A stretch of DNA of 45,258 nt from Bacteroidales bacterium UBA1754. Lineage in GTDB: Bacteria; Bacteroidota; Bacteroidia; Bacteroidales; Paludibacteraceae. The translations under genes and the position numbers were made by a program. The stretch lies in assembly GCA_002315615.1 (NCBI GenBank), contig DCHK01000011.1, positions 1-45,258 on the forward strand. Reading direction: 5' to 3'. Positions 31,779 to 40,873 of this stretch are shown in pieces; position 1 is the stretch's first letter; every line of letters begins with the position of its first letter. The notes below the pieces were generated by a model. It saw only the letters and a program-made list of their open reading frames with translations, searched no databases and was not told where the DNA came from.

Positions 31779-33320
31779 ATGAGAAAAACAATTGTTAAAG
31801 TTTCAGCAGCATTCCTTTCGATTTTGTTGATGGTCGGATGTTCGAGCAAAGAAAAATCGAATACGACAGGTTGGAATTACAACGATAAGTCGCAAGGTGG
31901 TTTTCAGGTCGTGAACAACTATCACCAACAAACACCTCCGGGTATGAAATTTGTTGAAGGTGGTACCTTTACAATGGGTAGAGTGTCTGAAGACATTCTT
32001 GGCGATTGGAATAATGTTCCTCGCCGTGTTACTGTCAGTTCTTTCTATATGGATGAAGTTGAAATTAGCAACGTAAACTGGCGCGAATATGTTCACTGGA
32101 TGAATATGGTGTTTGGTAGCACCCCAGAATTGGTTCAACGTGCTTTGCCTGATACTTTGGTATGGCGTGAAGAATTGGCATATAACGAGCCATATTTGCA
32201 ATACTATTATTCTCACGTGGCTTACAACGATTATCCTGTAGTTGGTGTAAGTTGGGAGCAAGCAATGGACTATAGTTTGTGGCGTACCGACCGTGTGAAC
32301 GAATTGATGCTTGTAGAAGCTGGAATTATCAAATTCCCAGAATTCCAAACATTGAAGGATAATCCTGATGTACTTGACATTGCTCAAAATCAAGTATTCA
32401 ATACCGATAAATATCAAGTGAATCCAGAATACCAACCTACTGCAGGTAAACACCCAATGAAAACCGAGTATGGTGAAGATCGTAAAACTACAATGTCTGA
32501 TGGTATTATGTTCCCGAAATTCCGTCTCCCGACAGAAGCAGAATGGGAATATGCAGCATTTGCTTTGATTACAGAAGAAGATGAAGAAAACTCAGGCAAC
32601 AAACAAATGTATCCTTGGGCTGGAACTCAACTTCGTAATGCTGATAAAAAATACAGAGGTCAAATGTATGCTAACTTCGTTCGTGGTCGTGGTGATATGA
32701 TGGGTATGTCAGGCAACTTGAACGATAAAGCGTTGATTACTGCTCCAGTATATTCTTATTTCCCTAACGATTTTGGATTGTACAATATGGCAGGAAACGT
32801 AAACGAATGGGTATATGATGTATATCGTCCAATGTCAACTGAAGATGTTCAAGAATACAACCCATTCCGTGGTAACGAATACAAATCTCCAATCTTTACA
32901 GAATCTACTGTAGAAGGAAGCAATGTTCGCGTTCCACAAATCGATAGTTTGGGTCGTGTAATCTATGCTTACGAAGTAGATAAAGAAACAGAACCTGCAG
33001 CATACGCTAAACTTGATGTTCGTAACTACAAAGATGGTGATAACCGCAGTGGTTTGTTGAAAGACAAATGGAAAGAAAATGCAGATCCTGATGTTGCAAC
33101 AAAATTGCTTTACGATGCCGATACTGAAGGCGATGGAATTTTGTCATCAAAAATCTCAAATACATCTCGTGTATATAAAGGTGGTTCTTGGAAAGACCGT
33201 CCTTATTGGTTGAACCCTTCAACTCGTCGTTGGATTGACCAAAAAGAACGTCGTAACGATATTGGTTTCCGTTGCGCTATGAGCAAAGTTGGACCAGAAG
33301 CTGAAGAAGACGTTAAGTAA
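31779..33320 (+). CDS. gldJ: Gliding motility/T9SS-associated lipoprotein GldJ-like (SUMF1 domain)
   Basis: A 513-residue lipoprotein. The lipobox precedes C21 (LLMVGCSS). A formylglycine-generating-enzyme-like (SUMF1) fold covers most of the rest, seen in GGTFTMGR, RLPTEAEWEYAA, YNMAGNVNEWVYD, YKGGSWKDRPYW and IGFRCAMS. GldJ and GldK share this fold. The TTGWNYNDKSQGGFQ segment after the lipobox resembles GldJ, and GldL-N do not follow as they would for GldK. GldJ supports the gliding/type IX secretion machinery in Flavobacterium. It is a single-gene unit with promoter and terminator. Confidence 0.82.
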   Translation: MRKTIVKVSAAFLSILLMVGCSSKEKSNTTGWNYNDKSQGGFQVVNNYHQQTPPGMKFVEGGTFTMGRVSEDILGDWNNVPRRVTVSSFYMDEVEISNVNWREYVHWMNMVFGSTPELVQRALPDTLVWREELAYNEPYLQYYYSHVAYNDYPVVGVSWEQAMDYSLWRTDRVNELMLVEAGIIKFPEFQTLKDNPDVLDIAQNQVFNTDKYQVNPEYQPTAGKHPMKTEYGEDRKTTMSDGIMFPKFRLPTEAEWEYAAFALITEEDEENSGNKQMYPWAGTQLRNADKKYRGQMYANFVRGRGDMMGMSGNLNDKALITAPVYSYFPNDFGLYNMAGNVNEWVYDVYRPMSTEDVQEYNPFRGNEYKSPIFTESTVEGSNVRVPQIDSLGRVIYAYEVDKETEPAAYAKLDVRNYKDGDNRSGLLKDKWKENADPDVATKLLYDADTEGDGILSSKISNTSRVYKGGSWKDRPYWLNPSTRRWIDQKERRNDIGFRCAMSKVGPEAEEDVK

Positions 33321-33339
33321 TATAACATAAAGAGAAATT

Positions 33340-33373
33340 AAAAAAGCTCGGAATTAAATTCCGGGCTTTTTTT
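33340..33373 (+). terminator. Terminator after gldJ
   Basis: A 10-bp stem from A33345 to T33354 pairing with A33358 to T33367 (one G-T pair), a 3-nt loop, and A and T runs on either side. It lies 20 nt after the stop. Confidence 0.9.
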
Positions 33374-33405
33374 GTGCAGTTTGTCAACCTCTGTTGATTT
33401 TCTCG

Positions 33406-33440
33406 TTAATATTCACCTATTGATTAAACACTAAACGACT
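33406..33440 (-). repeat. Heptad-period tract at the polysaccharide deacetylase 3' end
   Basis: About five 7-nt units (TTAATAT, TCACCTA, TTGATTA, AACACTA, AACGACT on the plus strand) abut the stop codon of the minus-strand gene. The words TAAACAC and TAAACGA recur in the tracts at 10071 and 44785. Confidence 0.55.
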
Positions 33441-34051
33441 TATAGTGTTCTAAATTCGTATCCTTGTTCTTTGAGCCAATCAATTGCACGAGGCATAGCA
33501 TAACGCATATTTTTTTCTGCTTTTAGCGAGTCGTGAAAAACAATAATAGACCCATTGCGTACATAATGCTTTACATTATTTAGTATGCGCTCGGGCGAAA
33601 GTTTTGCGTTGTAGTCGCGTGTTATCAAGTCCCACATCACTACGCGGTAGCCCATTTTTCGCAAACGGTGATATTGTCCGCGTGTAATGTGTCCGTGTGG
33701 TGGGCGTAGCAAATTACTATGTATGTAACTATCAGCTCTTTGTACATTTTCTACATACATATCGTTATTCTTGAAAAAGCCAGGAATATGGTTGTAGGTG
33801 TGGTTGCCCACTTGATGACCTTCGGCCTTCACTCGTTCAAAAACTTCGGGATGTTTAAATACATTTTTGCCCACACAAAAGAAAGTTGCTTTCACACCTT
33901 TTTCTTTCAGCACATCAAGTACCCAAGGCGTTACTTCGGGTATAGGACCATCATCAAAAGTGAGATATACCACTTTTTCTTTTTTGCTTTTTCGCCACAA
34001 TGCGTGTGGGTAGAAAATGCGCAGAAATATGTACGGCTGTTCGATGAACAT
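33440..34051 (-). CDS. Polysaccharide deacetylase (NodB domain)
   Basis: A 203-residue carbohydrate esterase 4 protein. The metal and catalytic residues are in place: TFDDGP with D33 and D34, H84 and H88 (GNHTYNH), and R116-G120 (RPPHG). The N-terminus is short with no clear signal peptide, so the cellular location is uncertain. It follows the GT117-type gene by 5 nt and is cotranscribed with it. The glycan it deacetylates is unknown. Confidence 0.9.
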   Translation of the reverse strand: MFIEQPYIFLRIFYPHALWRKSKKEKVVYLTFDDGPIPEVTPWVLDVLKEKGVKATFFCVGKNVFKHPEVFERVKAEGHQVGNHTYNHIPGFFKNNDMYVENVQRADSYIHSNLLRPPHGHITRGQYHRLRKMGYRVVMWDLITRDYNAKLSPERILNNVKHYVRNGSIIVFHDSLKAEKNMRYAMPRAIDWLKEQGYEFRTL

Positions 34052-34056
34052 TGTTC

Positions 34057-37000
34057 CTACTTGCGCATATATTTCGGATAATAATTTTCAAATTCTGGTA
34101 AATATTTGTCCTCTAACGCCTCGCGTTTGTGGTCGCGTGCAAGGAATGTAATATTTTGCAGAATACCCATATTCTCTTGAATTTGTAATGTTGCACCAGT
34201 TCTTTGTGTACTACTCAAATTGAAATACCATTCTAAGTTGTGCAGTGTTTTTTCGCCCAATTCTTCTACTATAGCATCGCCACTCTTGTTGTCGCCAATT
34301 TGGTAATATGCTTCGGCAAAAGCGGTAAGAATATAATCGGAAGGCACTGTTTTTACAGGGATAACCTTCATTGCGTAGTCGAGCACTTCTTTGGCGCGAA
34401 CAGAGTCGCCTTGTGTGATAAGTGCATCAGCCAACTGAACGAAGAAGCGACGCATATTTCCACACATACGCAGATTGTTTTCGTCCAAATAAACCTTTGG
34501 ATTGTTGATATTTCCCCAACGGAATTTGTGCATCATGTTGTCGTACATCTTTTCTACGTCAACACCACTTGGGTCGGCAACTGGCGTAACACGGCGTGCC
34601 AAACCTTCGTTGCGAAGGTGCTGCTTCAAACCTAAATTGCATTCGTTGCCTACAGTTACTGCGTAATAGATAGGTCTTTCCCAATTGTTGTTGTTCAACA
34701 TTTCAAGAATCATATATTCGTTTTTCATAATTCTCGAACCAAGTTGAAGAGGAATGACAGAGTCTATTTTCTCGGCTTCTTCTGCTTTTACAGTGCCAGT
34801 TTTTATTGCTTGTTTTTTATCTACAGGAAGGTATAAGTACTGCGATGGTATAAATGGTTCTTCACCTATAGCTATAAAATTGCCATTTTCGTAGAATTGC
34901 ATAGCAGTATTCAAATCAATCCAAGCGGTTGCGTAGTCCTCATAGCCGTCCATTGGAGAGTCTTTGGTATTTACTTGCGAATAGTCTCGAACACCTTCTG
35001 CATATAGTTTTCTGCCAACTTTTATAGGCAATGGTGCCGATTCGTAATATTGGCGTTTCATTTGGTCGATGTACCAATCGGTTTGTAAATAACTGAGGTT
35101 ACATACGCGAACATCGGTGCGTACGCCTTCCACTTCTTGCATATACCAAAGAGGGAAAGTGTCATTGTCGCCGTAGGTGAAAATAATTGCATTCGGTTCG
35201 CACGACATCAAGTAGTTGTAACCAAAATCGGCACACGTACGGCGGTCGGAGCGGTCGTGGTCGTCCCAGTTTTCAGATGCCATCAAGGTAGGAACGCCAA
35301 GACAAAGTATCGATATGAGAGATGCTTTTACAGCATCAAGTTTTTCGTTTTTAATCCATTTGCTCAATATTTGATACAATGACAAAACGCCAAATCCAAT
35401 CCAAATACAGAAAGCGTAGAACGAACCTGCGTAAGCATAATCACGTTCACGAGGTTGGTTTGGTGTTTGGTTCAAATATACTACAATGGCAATACCCGTA
35501 AGCACGAAAAGTAAACCTACTATGCTGAAACTTTGATTGCCTTTTTTACCTTTGTTCAGTTGGTAGAAAATACCACACAAACCAAGCAAAAGTGGCAACA
35601 AATAGTATTTGTTTCTGCCTTTATTGTTTGCATAGTCGGCAGGTAAATTGGTTTGGTCGCCGTACATAGCGCTATCAATAAAGTCGAAACCTGTAATCCA
35701 GTTGCCATCCATTATTCCTCCGTTGCCTTGTATGTCATTTTGCCTTCCTGCAAAGTTCCACATAAAGTAACGCCAATACATATAGTGCAATTGGTATGAG
35801 AAGAAGAAATAAAGGTTTTCGCCGAATGTAGGCACTTTTGTGGTGATTTTTCGTCCGCAACGGTCGTGAACTACTTTGCGTCCTTCTATGTCAACCCAAT
35901 TGCTATAAAGCGATGCGTGTCCTGAACTCCACATACGTGGGAACAATGTGCAGAATTTACTATCGTATTTATAGTGCTTTTGTTTAGCCGATTCGTAATG
36001 AGGTTTTGCTGTTTCGTCAGCAATTTTGTGCCAAGTGGTAGTCTCGTCGTAAACAGGAACGCAATAATCACCTTGAATTTCCAATTTCAATTCGGCATTG
36101 TAGTACTGACCATAAACAAGCGGATTGTCTCCGTATTGCTCACGACCCAAATAACTACGCAATGCAAATACATTGTCGGGTCCGTTTTGGTCCATAGCTG
36201 GATTTGCCAACGAGCGAATAATAGTTACCATATAGCAAGAATATCCGATGAAAAGCATTGCGCCACATACAGCCACTAAGTGGAGAATTCTGCGTGAATA
36301 TTTCTCTCTAATGAATAGCCACCAAACGAGGAAAACAATAATGATGGTTGGAATAACAAAACCATCTCCAATGAAAGGAATTCCAAGTAAAATAATGGTA
36401 AAGAAAATAGAAATTTTCATACGCGAAGCATTGTTGCCAGCGTATGTCTCATAAATAGCCCAACCTAACACTCCGATGGTAAGAATGAAATATACCAATG
36501 CACCAGAGTTGTATCCCATTCCTAAAACATTAACAAAGAGCAATTCGAACCAACCTGCCACCTCGATAGAACCAGGAATGAATCCGTACATAATTATTCC
36601 TAATAAAGCGCAAGAAATGAGCAATGCAATGAGAACGCCTTTCCAAGTGCTTTGGTATCTTTTGAAGTAAATAACCAATACGATGGCTGGAATTGCCAAA
36701 AGGTTAAGCAAGTGTACTCCAATAGAAATACCCATCATATAAGAGATGAACACAATCCAGCGGTCTGAATGTGCCTCGTCGCAAGTGTCTTCCCATTTCA
36801 GAATAGCCCAAAATACTACTGCGGTGAACAAAGATGAAAATGCGTAAACTTCTCCCTCGACAGCCGAAAACCAAAATGTGTCCGAAAAAGTATATGCCAA
36901 AGCGCCCACTGCACCAGCACCCATCACAGCAATGAGTTTACCAAGCGAAAGTTCTTCGTCTTTCTCGCTTACAAGTTTTTTTGCCAAATGTGTAATAGTG

Positions 37001-37284
37001 AGAAAAAGAAAAAGTATGGTAAGTGCGCTGAAGGTTGCCGAAAGGGCATTTACCATCATTGCTACTTTCGTAACGTCAGAGGCAAAAAGTGTGGCAAACT
37101 TGCCGACAATCATAAAAAATGGTGCTCCAGGTGGGTGACCGACGTCCAATTTGTGTGCACAAGAAATAAATTCACCGCAATCCCAAAAACTTGCGGTAGG
37201 CTCGATAGTGAGCAAATATGTTGCCCAAGCAATGGCAAACACCACCAAAGCCGTGATTCTGTTAACGAGTTTGTATTTTTTCAT
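34057..37284 (-). CDS. DUF2723 / GT117-type membrane glycosyltransferase
   Basis: A 1075-residue multi-spanning membrane protein. The N-terminal DUF2723 signature is clear: LTIEPTASFWDCGEF (about 25-39) and GHPPGAPFF. About a dozen transmembrane helices follow up to about residue 660. The C-terminal third is soluble, with conserved SCEPNAIIFTYGDNDTFPLW and a helical repeat-like end. The topology resembles C-type lipid-linked sugar transferases, and such proteins are now named GT117. The acceptor is not known. It heads a two-gene unit with a polysaccharide deacetylase. Confidence 0.85.
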   Translation of the reverse strand: MKKYKLVNRITALVVFAIAWATYLLTIEPTASFWDCGEFISCAHKLDVGHPPGAPFFMIVGKFATLFASDVTKVAMMVNALSATFSALTILFLFLTITHLAKKLVSEKDEELSLGKLIAVMGAGAVGALAYTFSDTFWFSAVEGEVYAFSSLFTAVVFWAILKWEDTCDEAHSDRWIVFISYMMGISIGVHLLNLLAIPAIVLVIYFKRYQSTWKGVLIALLISCALLGIIMYGFIPGSIEVAGWFELLFVNVLGMGYNSGALVYFILTIGVLGWAIYETYAGNNASRMKISIFFTIILLGIPFIGDGFVIPTIIIVFLVWWLFIREKYSRRILHLVAVCGAMLFIGYSCYMVTIIRSLANPAMDQNGPDNVFALRSYLGREQYGDNPLVYGQYYNAELKLEIQGDYCVPVYDETTTWHKIADETAKPHYESAKQKHYKYDSKFCTLFPRMWSSGHASLYSNWVDIEGRKVVHDRCGRKITTKVPTFGENLYFFFSYQLHYMYWRYFMWNFAGRQNDIQGNGGIMDGNWITGFDFIDSAMYGDQTNLPADYANNKGRNKYYLLPLLLGLCGIFYQLNKGKKGNQSFSIVGLLFVLTGIAIVVYLNQTPNQPRERDYAYAGSFYAFCIWIGFGVLSLYQILSKWIKNEKLDAVKASLISILCLGVPTLMASENWDDHDRSDRRTCADFGYNYLMSCEPNAIIFTYGDNDTFPLWYMQEVEGVRTDVRVCNLSYLQTDWYIDQMKRQYYESAPLPIKVGRKLYAEGVRDYSQVNTKDSPMDGYEDYATAWIDLNTAMQFYENGNFIAIGEEPFIPSQYLYLPVDKKQAIKTGTVKAEEAEKIDSVIPLQLGSRIMKNEYMILEMLNNNNWERPIYYAVTVGNECNLGLKQHLRNEGLARRVTPVADPSGVDVEKMYDNMMHKFRWGNINNPKVYLDENNLRMCGNMRRFFVQLADALITQGDSVRAKEVLDYAMKVIPVKTVPSDYILTAFAEAYYQIGDNKSGDAIVEELGEKTLHNLEWYFNLSSTQRTGATLQIQENMGILQNITFLARDHKREALEDKYLPEFENYYPKYMRK

Positions 37285-37313
37285 TTATGAATAATTTTGC
37301 GAATTAAAACTCA

Positions 37314-37345
37314 CAAAATTAGCAAAAAAACACAAACGAAACAAA
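37314..37345 (-). promoter_or_regulatory. Promoter for GT117-deacetylase unit
   Basis: On the minus strand TTTG (37345-37342), a 20-nt spacer and TAATTTTG (37321-37314), 30 nt before the ATG. Confidence 0.75.
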
Positions 37346-37353
37346 TAGTTTTT

Positions 37354-38913
37354 TTAAAGGTGTAGTAATTGTTTTGCGACCATTTCTGCACAAGTTTCGC
37401 CATCAATGGCAGAGGAGGTGATGCCACCTGCATATCCTGCACCTTCGCCACAAGGATAAAGTCCGCCGATTTGTGGGTGTTGCAATGTTTCAGTGTCGCG
37501 TGGAATGCGTATTGGCGACGAAGAGCGAGATTCTACGCCTACCACCAATGCCTCGTTGGTAAGGTAACCGTGCATTTTGCGGTCGAACTGACGGAAACCA
37601 TCGCGTAGGCGATTGCTAATTATTTCGGGCAACCAAAAATGTACGGGCGATGAGACTAAACCTGGCAAGTATGAACATTTTTGCAATCCTGCAGAAAGGC
37701 GACCATTTACAAAATCAGCCAATCGTTGTGCAGGTGCTTTTACGCCACCAGCACCATTAAGGTAACAAAGGTGTTCTACGTATTGTTGGAATTTTAGTCC
37801 TGCCAATGCTCCGTATTGTTGGAACTCGCCCAAATCCTCGGGACGAATTTCTACTACAATACCAGAATTTGCGTAAGGCGAACATCGTTGCGAATTTGAC
37901 ATTCCATTTACTACGATTTCCTCAGTTCCTGTCGAGGCGGGAACGATCATTCCACCAGGACACATACAGAAAGAATACACACCGCGTCCGTCCGATTGTG
38001 CAACCAAACTATAGGCGGCTGCAGGCAAGTATTCGCCTCGTTCGCGACGTTTGTACTGAATGCTGTCGATAAGTGCTTGTGGATGTTCGGCACGAACACC
38101 CATAGCAAAACCTTTACACTCAAGTTGAATATTGTTGCGATGGAGCATTTCGTAAATGTCGCGAGCAGAGTGGCCAGTTGCCAAAATTACTGCGTCAGCA
38201 CGATATTCATTGTTTTCTGTTTTTACGCCTTTTATTTCGTTGTCGGAAAGAATTAAATCAGTTACTCGTTCGCCAAAATGGATTTCTCCACCACAATTGA
38301 GTATGGTTTGGCGCATATTTTTAATGATGAGTGGCAATTTATCGCTACCGATGTGTGGATGCGCTTCGTAAAGAATTTCTTCTTTTGCTCCGTGTAAATG
38401 GAATATTTGAAAAATTCGCTGAAAGTTACCGCGTTTTTTTGAGCGACTAAATAGTTTTCCGTCGCTGAAAGTGCCTGCACCACCTTCGCCAAAACAATAA
38501 TTCGAGTCAGCATTTAGTCCGTTGTTCCTACAAAGTTGGGCAATGTCAACTTTGCGATTGCTCACGTCTTTTCCACGTTCCAAAATGATTGGTTTTAGGT
38601 GCAATTCTATCAGTCGGAGAGCAGCGAAAAGTCCTGCTGGACCTGCACCCACAATTAAAACTGGTTTGCACGCCGAAACATTGTCATAATGAAATTCTTG
38701 CAAATTATTTTGCGGTTTTTCTCCGTCGCAAAATGCTTCTATGCTGATATTTACCTTGATTGGTGGTTTGCGTGCATCGATTGATTTTTTTTCAATGCGA
38801 ATGCCGTTAATTCTGTTTGCCGAAATATTAAGTTCTTTAGCAACAGCATCTTTTAGTAAGTCGTTTTTGCACGAAACTTCGGGCGAAACTATGATTTGAA
38901 TTTTTTGTGACAC
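37354..38913 (-). CDS. FAD-dependent oxidoreductase (uncharacterised)
   Basis: A 519-residue flavoprotein. An N-terminal domain of about 80 residues precedes the FAD-binding Rossmann motif VGAGPAGLFAALR. The C-terminal YPCGEGAGYAGGITSSA segment fits an FAD dehydrogenase, and FGEGGAGTFSDGKL is typical of this widely distributed family of unknown substrate. The start is a GTG at 38913 (reading MSQKIQIIVSPEV). The frame is open 39 codons further upstream, but that part is non-conserved and crosses the promoter. Single-gene unit. Confidence 0.87.
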   Translation of the reverse strand: MSQKIQIIVSPEVSCKNDLLKDAVAKELNISANRINGIRIEKKSIDARKPPIKVNISIEAFCDGEKPQNNLQEFHYDNVSACKPVLIVGAGPAGLFAALRLIELHLKPIILERGKDVSNRKVDIAQLCRNNGLNADSNYCFGEGGAGTFSDGKLFSRSKKRGNFQRIFQIFHLHGAKEEILYEAHPHIGSDKLPLIIKNMRQTILNCGGEIHFGERVTDLILSDNEIKGVKTENNEYRADAVILATGHSARDIYEMLHRNNIQLECKGFAMGVRAEHPQALIDSIQYKRRERGEYLPAAAYSLVAQSDGRGVYSFCMCPGGMIVPASTGTEEIVVNGMSNSQRCSPYANSGIVVEIRPEDLGEFQQYGALAGLKFQQYVEHLCYLNGAGGVKAPAQRLADFVNGRLSAGLQKCSYLPGLVSSPVHFWLPEIISNRLRDGFRQFDRKMHGYLTNEALVVGVESRSSSPIRIPRDTETLQHPQIGGLYPCGEGAGYAGGITSSAIDGETCAEMVAKQLLHL

Positions 38914-38942
38914 GAGAAAAGTTTTGTATTGACAATGTTTGA

Positions 38943-38950
38943 CAAATGTA
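38943..38950 (-). promoter_or_regulatory. Promoter -7 element for FAD oxidoreductase
   Basis: The minus strand reads TACATTTG, an exact -7 box, 29 nt before the GTG start. No -33 match is seen. Confidence 0.45.
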
Positions 38951-39077
38951 TGAAAAAAATCAATAGAGTGTATAATATTCAATTTTTGGTAATAGCCGAA
39001 AAGATAAAATAAATATTGATAATCAATCAAATAAGCAATTCAACAAATAAACATTACACATAAAACACTTTTTTTAT

Positions 39078-39085
39078 TATCTTTG
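39078..39085 (+). promoter_or_regulatory. Promoter -7 element for ricT operon
   Basis: An exact TATCTTTG. The predicted RNA start (about 39090-39092) is only around 10 nt before the ATG at 39103, so the mRNA is nearly leaderless. No -33 match is seen. Confidence 0.5.
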
Positions 39086-39102
39086 TGCAAAATTGGATGA
39101 GA

Positions 39103-40395
39103 ATGGACTATAAATTAGATACAGATCGTTGTAAAATTACGGTGGAGGGAAGTGCTAAAACGGGTGCGCATAAATTGAGCGTATTCGATTGGTTTTCTGA
39201 TATTCCTGAAACGAAAAATGATACGGATTACGTTGAGGTGCAATTCAAAAATACACGCAAAGGATATTATTTGAATTCTACGAAAATTGACTTGAAAAAA
39301 GGCGATATAGTGGCGGTTGAGGCAACCCCGGGTCACGATATAGGTGAGGTTACGTTGGTAGGTCGATTGGTGCTTTGCCAAATGCGTAAAAATGGATATA
39401 ATCCAGAAAAACAAGAAGTGAAACGTGTGTATCGGATTGCCCGTCAGGGTGATATTGAGAAATGGGAAGAATCTAAAGCACGCGAGCACGAAACGATGAT
39501 TCGTTCGCGCCAAATAGCAGAAGGTTTGCATCTTGATATGAAAATTGGCGATGTGGAATTTCAAGGTGATGGAAACAAAGCCATTTTTTACTATATTGCC
39601 GACGAACGTGTAGATTTTCGTCAGTTGATAAAAGACCTTGCCGAAGCATTTCACGTGCGTATAGAGATGAAACAAATTGGTGCACGTCAAGAGGCTGGTC
39701 GCATTGGTGGTATCGGTCCGTGTGGACGTCAGTTGTGTTGTTCTACGTGGATGACGACGTTCAATTCTGTTTCTACCAGTGCGGCACGTTACCAAGATTT
39801 GTCGCTCAATCCACAAAAGTTGGCTGGTCAGTGTACAAAGTTGAAGTGCTGTATGAACTACGAACTCGATACTTATGTTGACGCCACCAAAGATTTCCCT
39901 CGCAAAGATATTCGTTTGGAAACGCAAGATGCTACGTATTTTCATTTCAAAACAGATGTTTTCAAACGACAAATGACTTATTCTACCGATGCACGTGTTC
40001 CCGCTAATTTGGTAGTGTTGTCGGTTGATAAGGTAAAAGAGGTGATTGCGATGAACAATCGTGGCGAAAAGCCCGAAAAGTTGGAAGATGTGCAAGACTC
40101 GAAAGGTGGCAACGAAAACCCTGTTGATTTTCATAATGTTGTGGGACAAGACAGCGTAACGCGTTTCGACAAGAAGAAAAAGAATAAGAAAAATCGTCAG
40201 CAGAACAATGCACCACAGCAGTCGGAATCTGTAACAGAGAAAGTTGACAATCAACAGGAATCGACGGAGAAAAACCCGCAAGGTGCAAATAATCAGCAGA
40301 ACGAAAGAAGCCGAAAAAATCGTCATCACCATCACCACAACAATCGTCAGTTTGATGGCGAAAGACGCAATAATAACAATACGCAAAATGAATAA
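39103..40395 (+). CDS. ricT: RicT/PSP1-family protein (YaaT-like)
   Basis: A 430-residue protein with the PSP1 C-terminal domain. Six cysteines (C207, C212, C213, C244, C249, C250) sit in GPCGRQLCC and GQCTKLKCC, matching the iron-sulfur ligands of B. subtilis RicT (YaaT), a partner in a complex that affects RNase Y processing. The last 90 residues are a low-complexity tail rich in Lys, Asn, Gln and His, including five consecutive His. The start is the ATG at 39103; an ATG two codons upstream and a GTG at 39085 are alternatives. It overlaps gldH by 8 nt. Confidence 0.9.
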   Translation: MDYKLDTDRCKITVEGSAKTGAHKLSVFDWFSDIPETKNDTDYVEVQFKNTRKGYYLNSTKIDLKKGDIVAVEATPGHDIGEVTLVGRLVLCQMRKNGYNPEKQEVKRVYRIARQGDIEKWEESKAREHETMIRSRQIAEGLHLDMKIGDVEFQGDGNKAIFYYIADERVDFRQLIKDLAEAFHVRIEMKQIGARQEAGRIGGIGPCGRQLCCSTWMTTFNSVSTSAARYQDLSLNPQKLAGQCTKLKCCMNYELDTYVDATKDFPRKDIRLETQDATYFHFKTDVFKRQMTYSTDARVPANLVVLSVDKVKEVIAMNNRGEKPEKLEDVQDSKGGNENPVDFHNVVGQDSVTRFDKKKKNKKNRQQNNAPQQSESVTEKVDNQQESTEKNPQGANNQQNERSRKNRHHHHHNNRQFDGERRNNNNTQNE

Positions 40396-40873
40396 AAAAG
40401 TTTTGTTTTTTACATCGGTATTCACATTTTTGTTGACAATGGTAAGTTGCAACAATGATGCTATTTTCCTTGAATATCAAACAATTGACGATAAAGGTTG
40501 GTGCAAAGATTCGCTTGTTACTTTCGATGTGAATGTTACCGACACCATTGGCGACTACGATGTGATAGTGAATATTCGCAATCGAAACGAATATTCGTAC
40601 CAAAATTTGTATTTATTCATTTCGTCCACTTCGCCAAAAAATGTTATGGTGCACGATACGTTGAATTGTATTCTTGCTGATAATCAAGGAAATTGGTACG
40701 GAAGTGGCATTGGTTCTATAAGCAATTTGCCCATTTTGTATATGTCGAAAATTAAATTTCCACAAGCGGGAATTTATCATTTCGAGATAAAACAAGGAAT
40801 GCGCGAGTCGGTGCTTGAAGGCATCAATGATATTGGACTAAAAGTAAAACCATCGGAAAATGAGCAAAAATAA
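40388..40873 (+). CDS. gldH: Gliding motility lipoprotein GldH
   Basis: A 161-residue lipoprotein with the lipobox before C21 (TMVSCNND) and a single beta-rich domain. The conserved segments include NEYSYQNLYLFI and the C-terminal FPQAGIYHFEIKQGMR. GldH is needed for gliding and is linked to type IX secretion in Flavobacterium. The RicT-GldH order is common in Bacteroidota. It overlaps the ricT stop by 8 nt and trmB by 14 nt, so all three should be translated from one message. Confidence 0.88.
   Translation: MNKKVLFFTSVFTFLLTMVSCNNDAIFLEYQTIDDKGWCKDSLVTFDVNVTDTIGDYDVIVNIRNRNEYSYQNLYLFISSTSPKNVMVHDTLNCILADNQGNWYGSGIGSISNLPILYMSKIKFPQAGIYHFEIKQGMRESVLEGINDIGLKVKPSENEQK

Noticed and set aside
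31625..31849. 75-codon N-terminal extension of folP
   Set aside because: It is Phe/Lys-rich, unlike any dihydropteroate synthase, and would overlap the gldJ promoter and start on the other strand. The ATG at 31624 fits the family.
13829..37284. A single polysaccharide utilisation locus linking manC, GH30 and GT117
   Set aside because: The genes are 6-14 kb apart with housekeeping genes between them and no SusC/SusD pair, so they do not form one locus.
40244..40387. Upstream extension of gldH
   Set aside because: It is a Lys/Arg/Thr-rich out-of-frame reading of the ricT tail. The lipoprotein signal begins at the ATG at 40388.
39115..40455. 446-codon open frame on the minus strand opposite ricT
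   Set aside because: Composition is Phe/Thr/His/Ile-rich with no motif. It is the antisense of a well-supported ricT and has no promoter.
40685..40860. Selenocysteine, frameshift or pseudogene signs in overlapping genes
   Set aside because: The ricT-gldH-trmB overlaps are normal translational coupling; all three proteins are full length.
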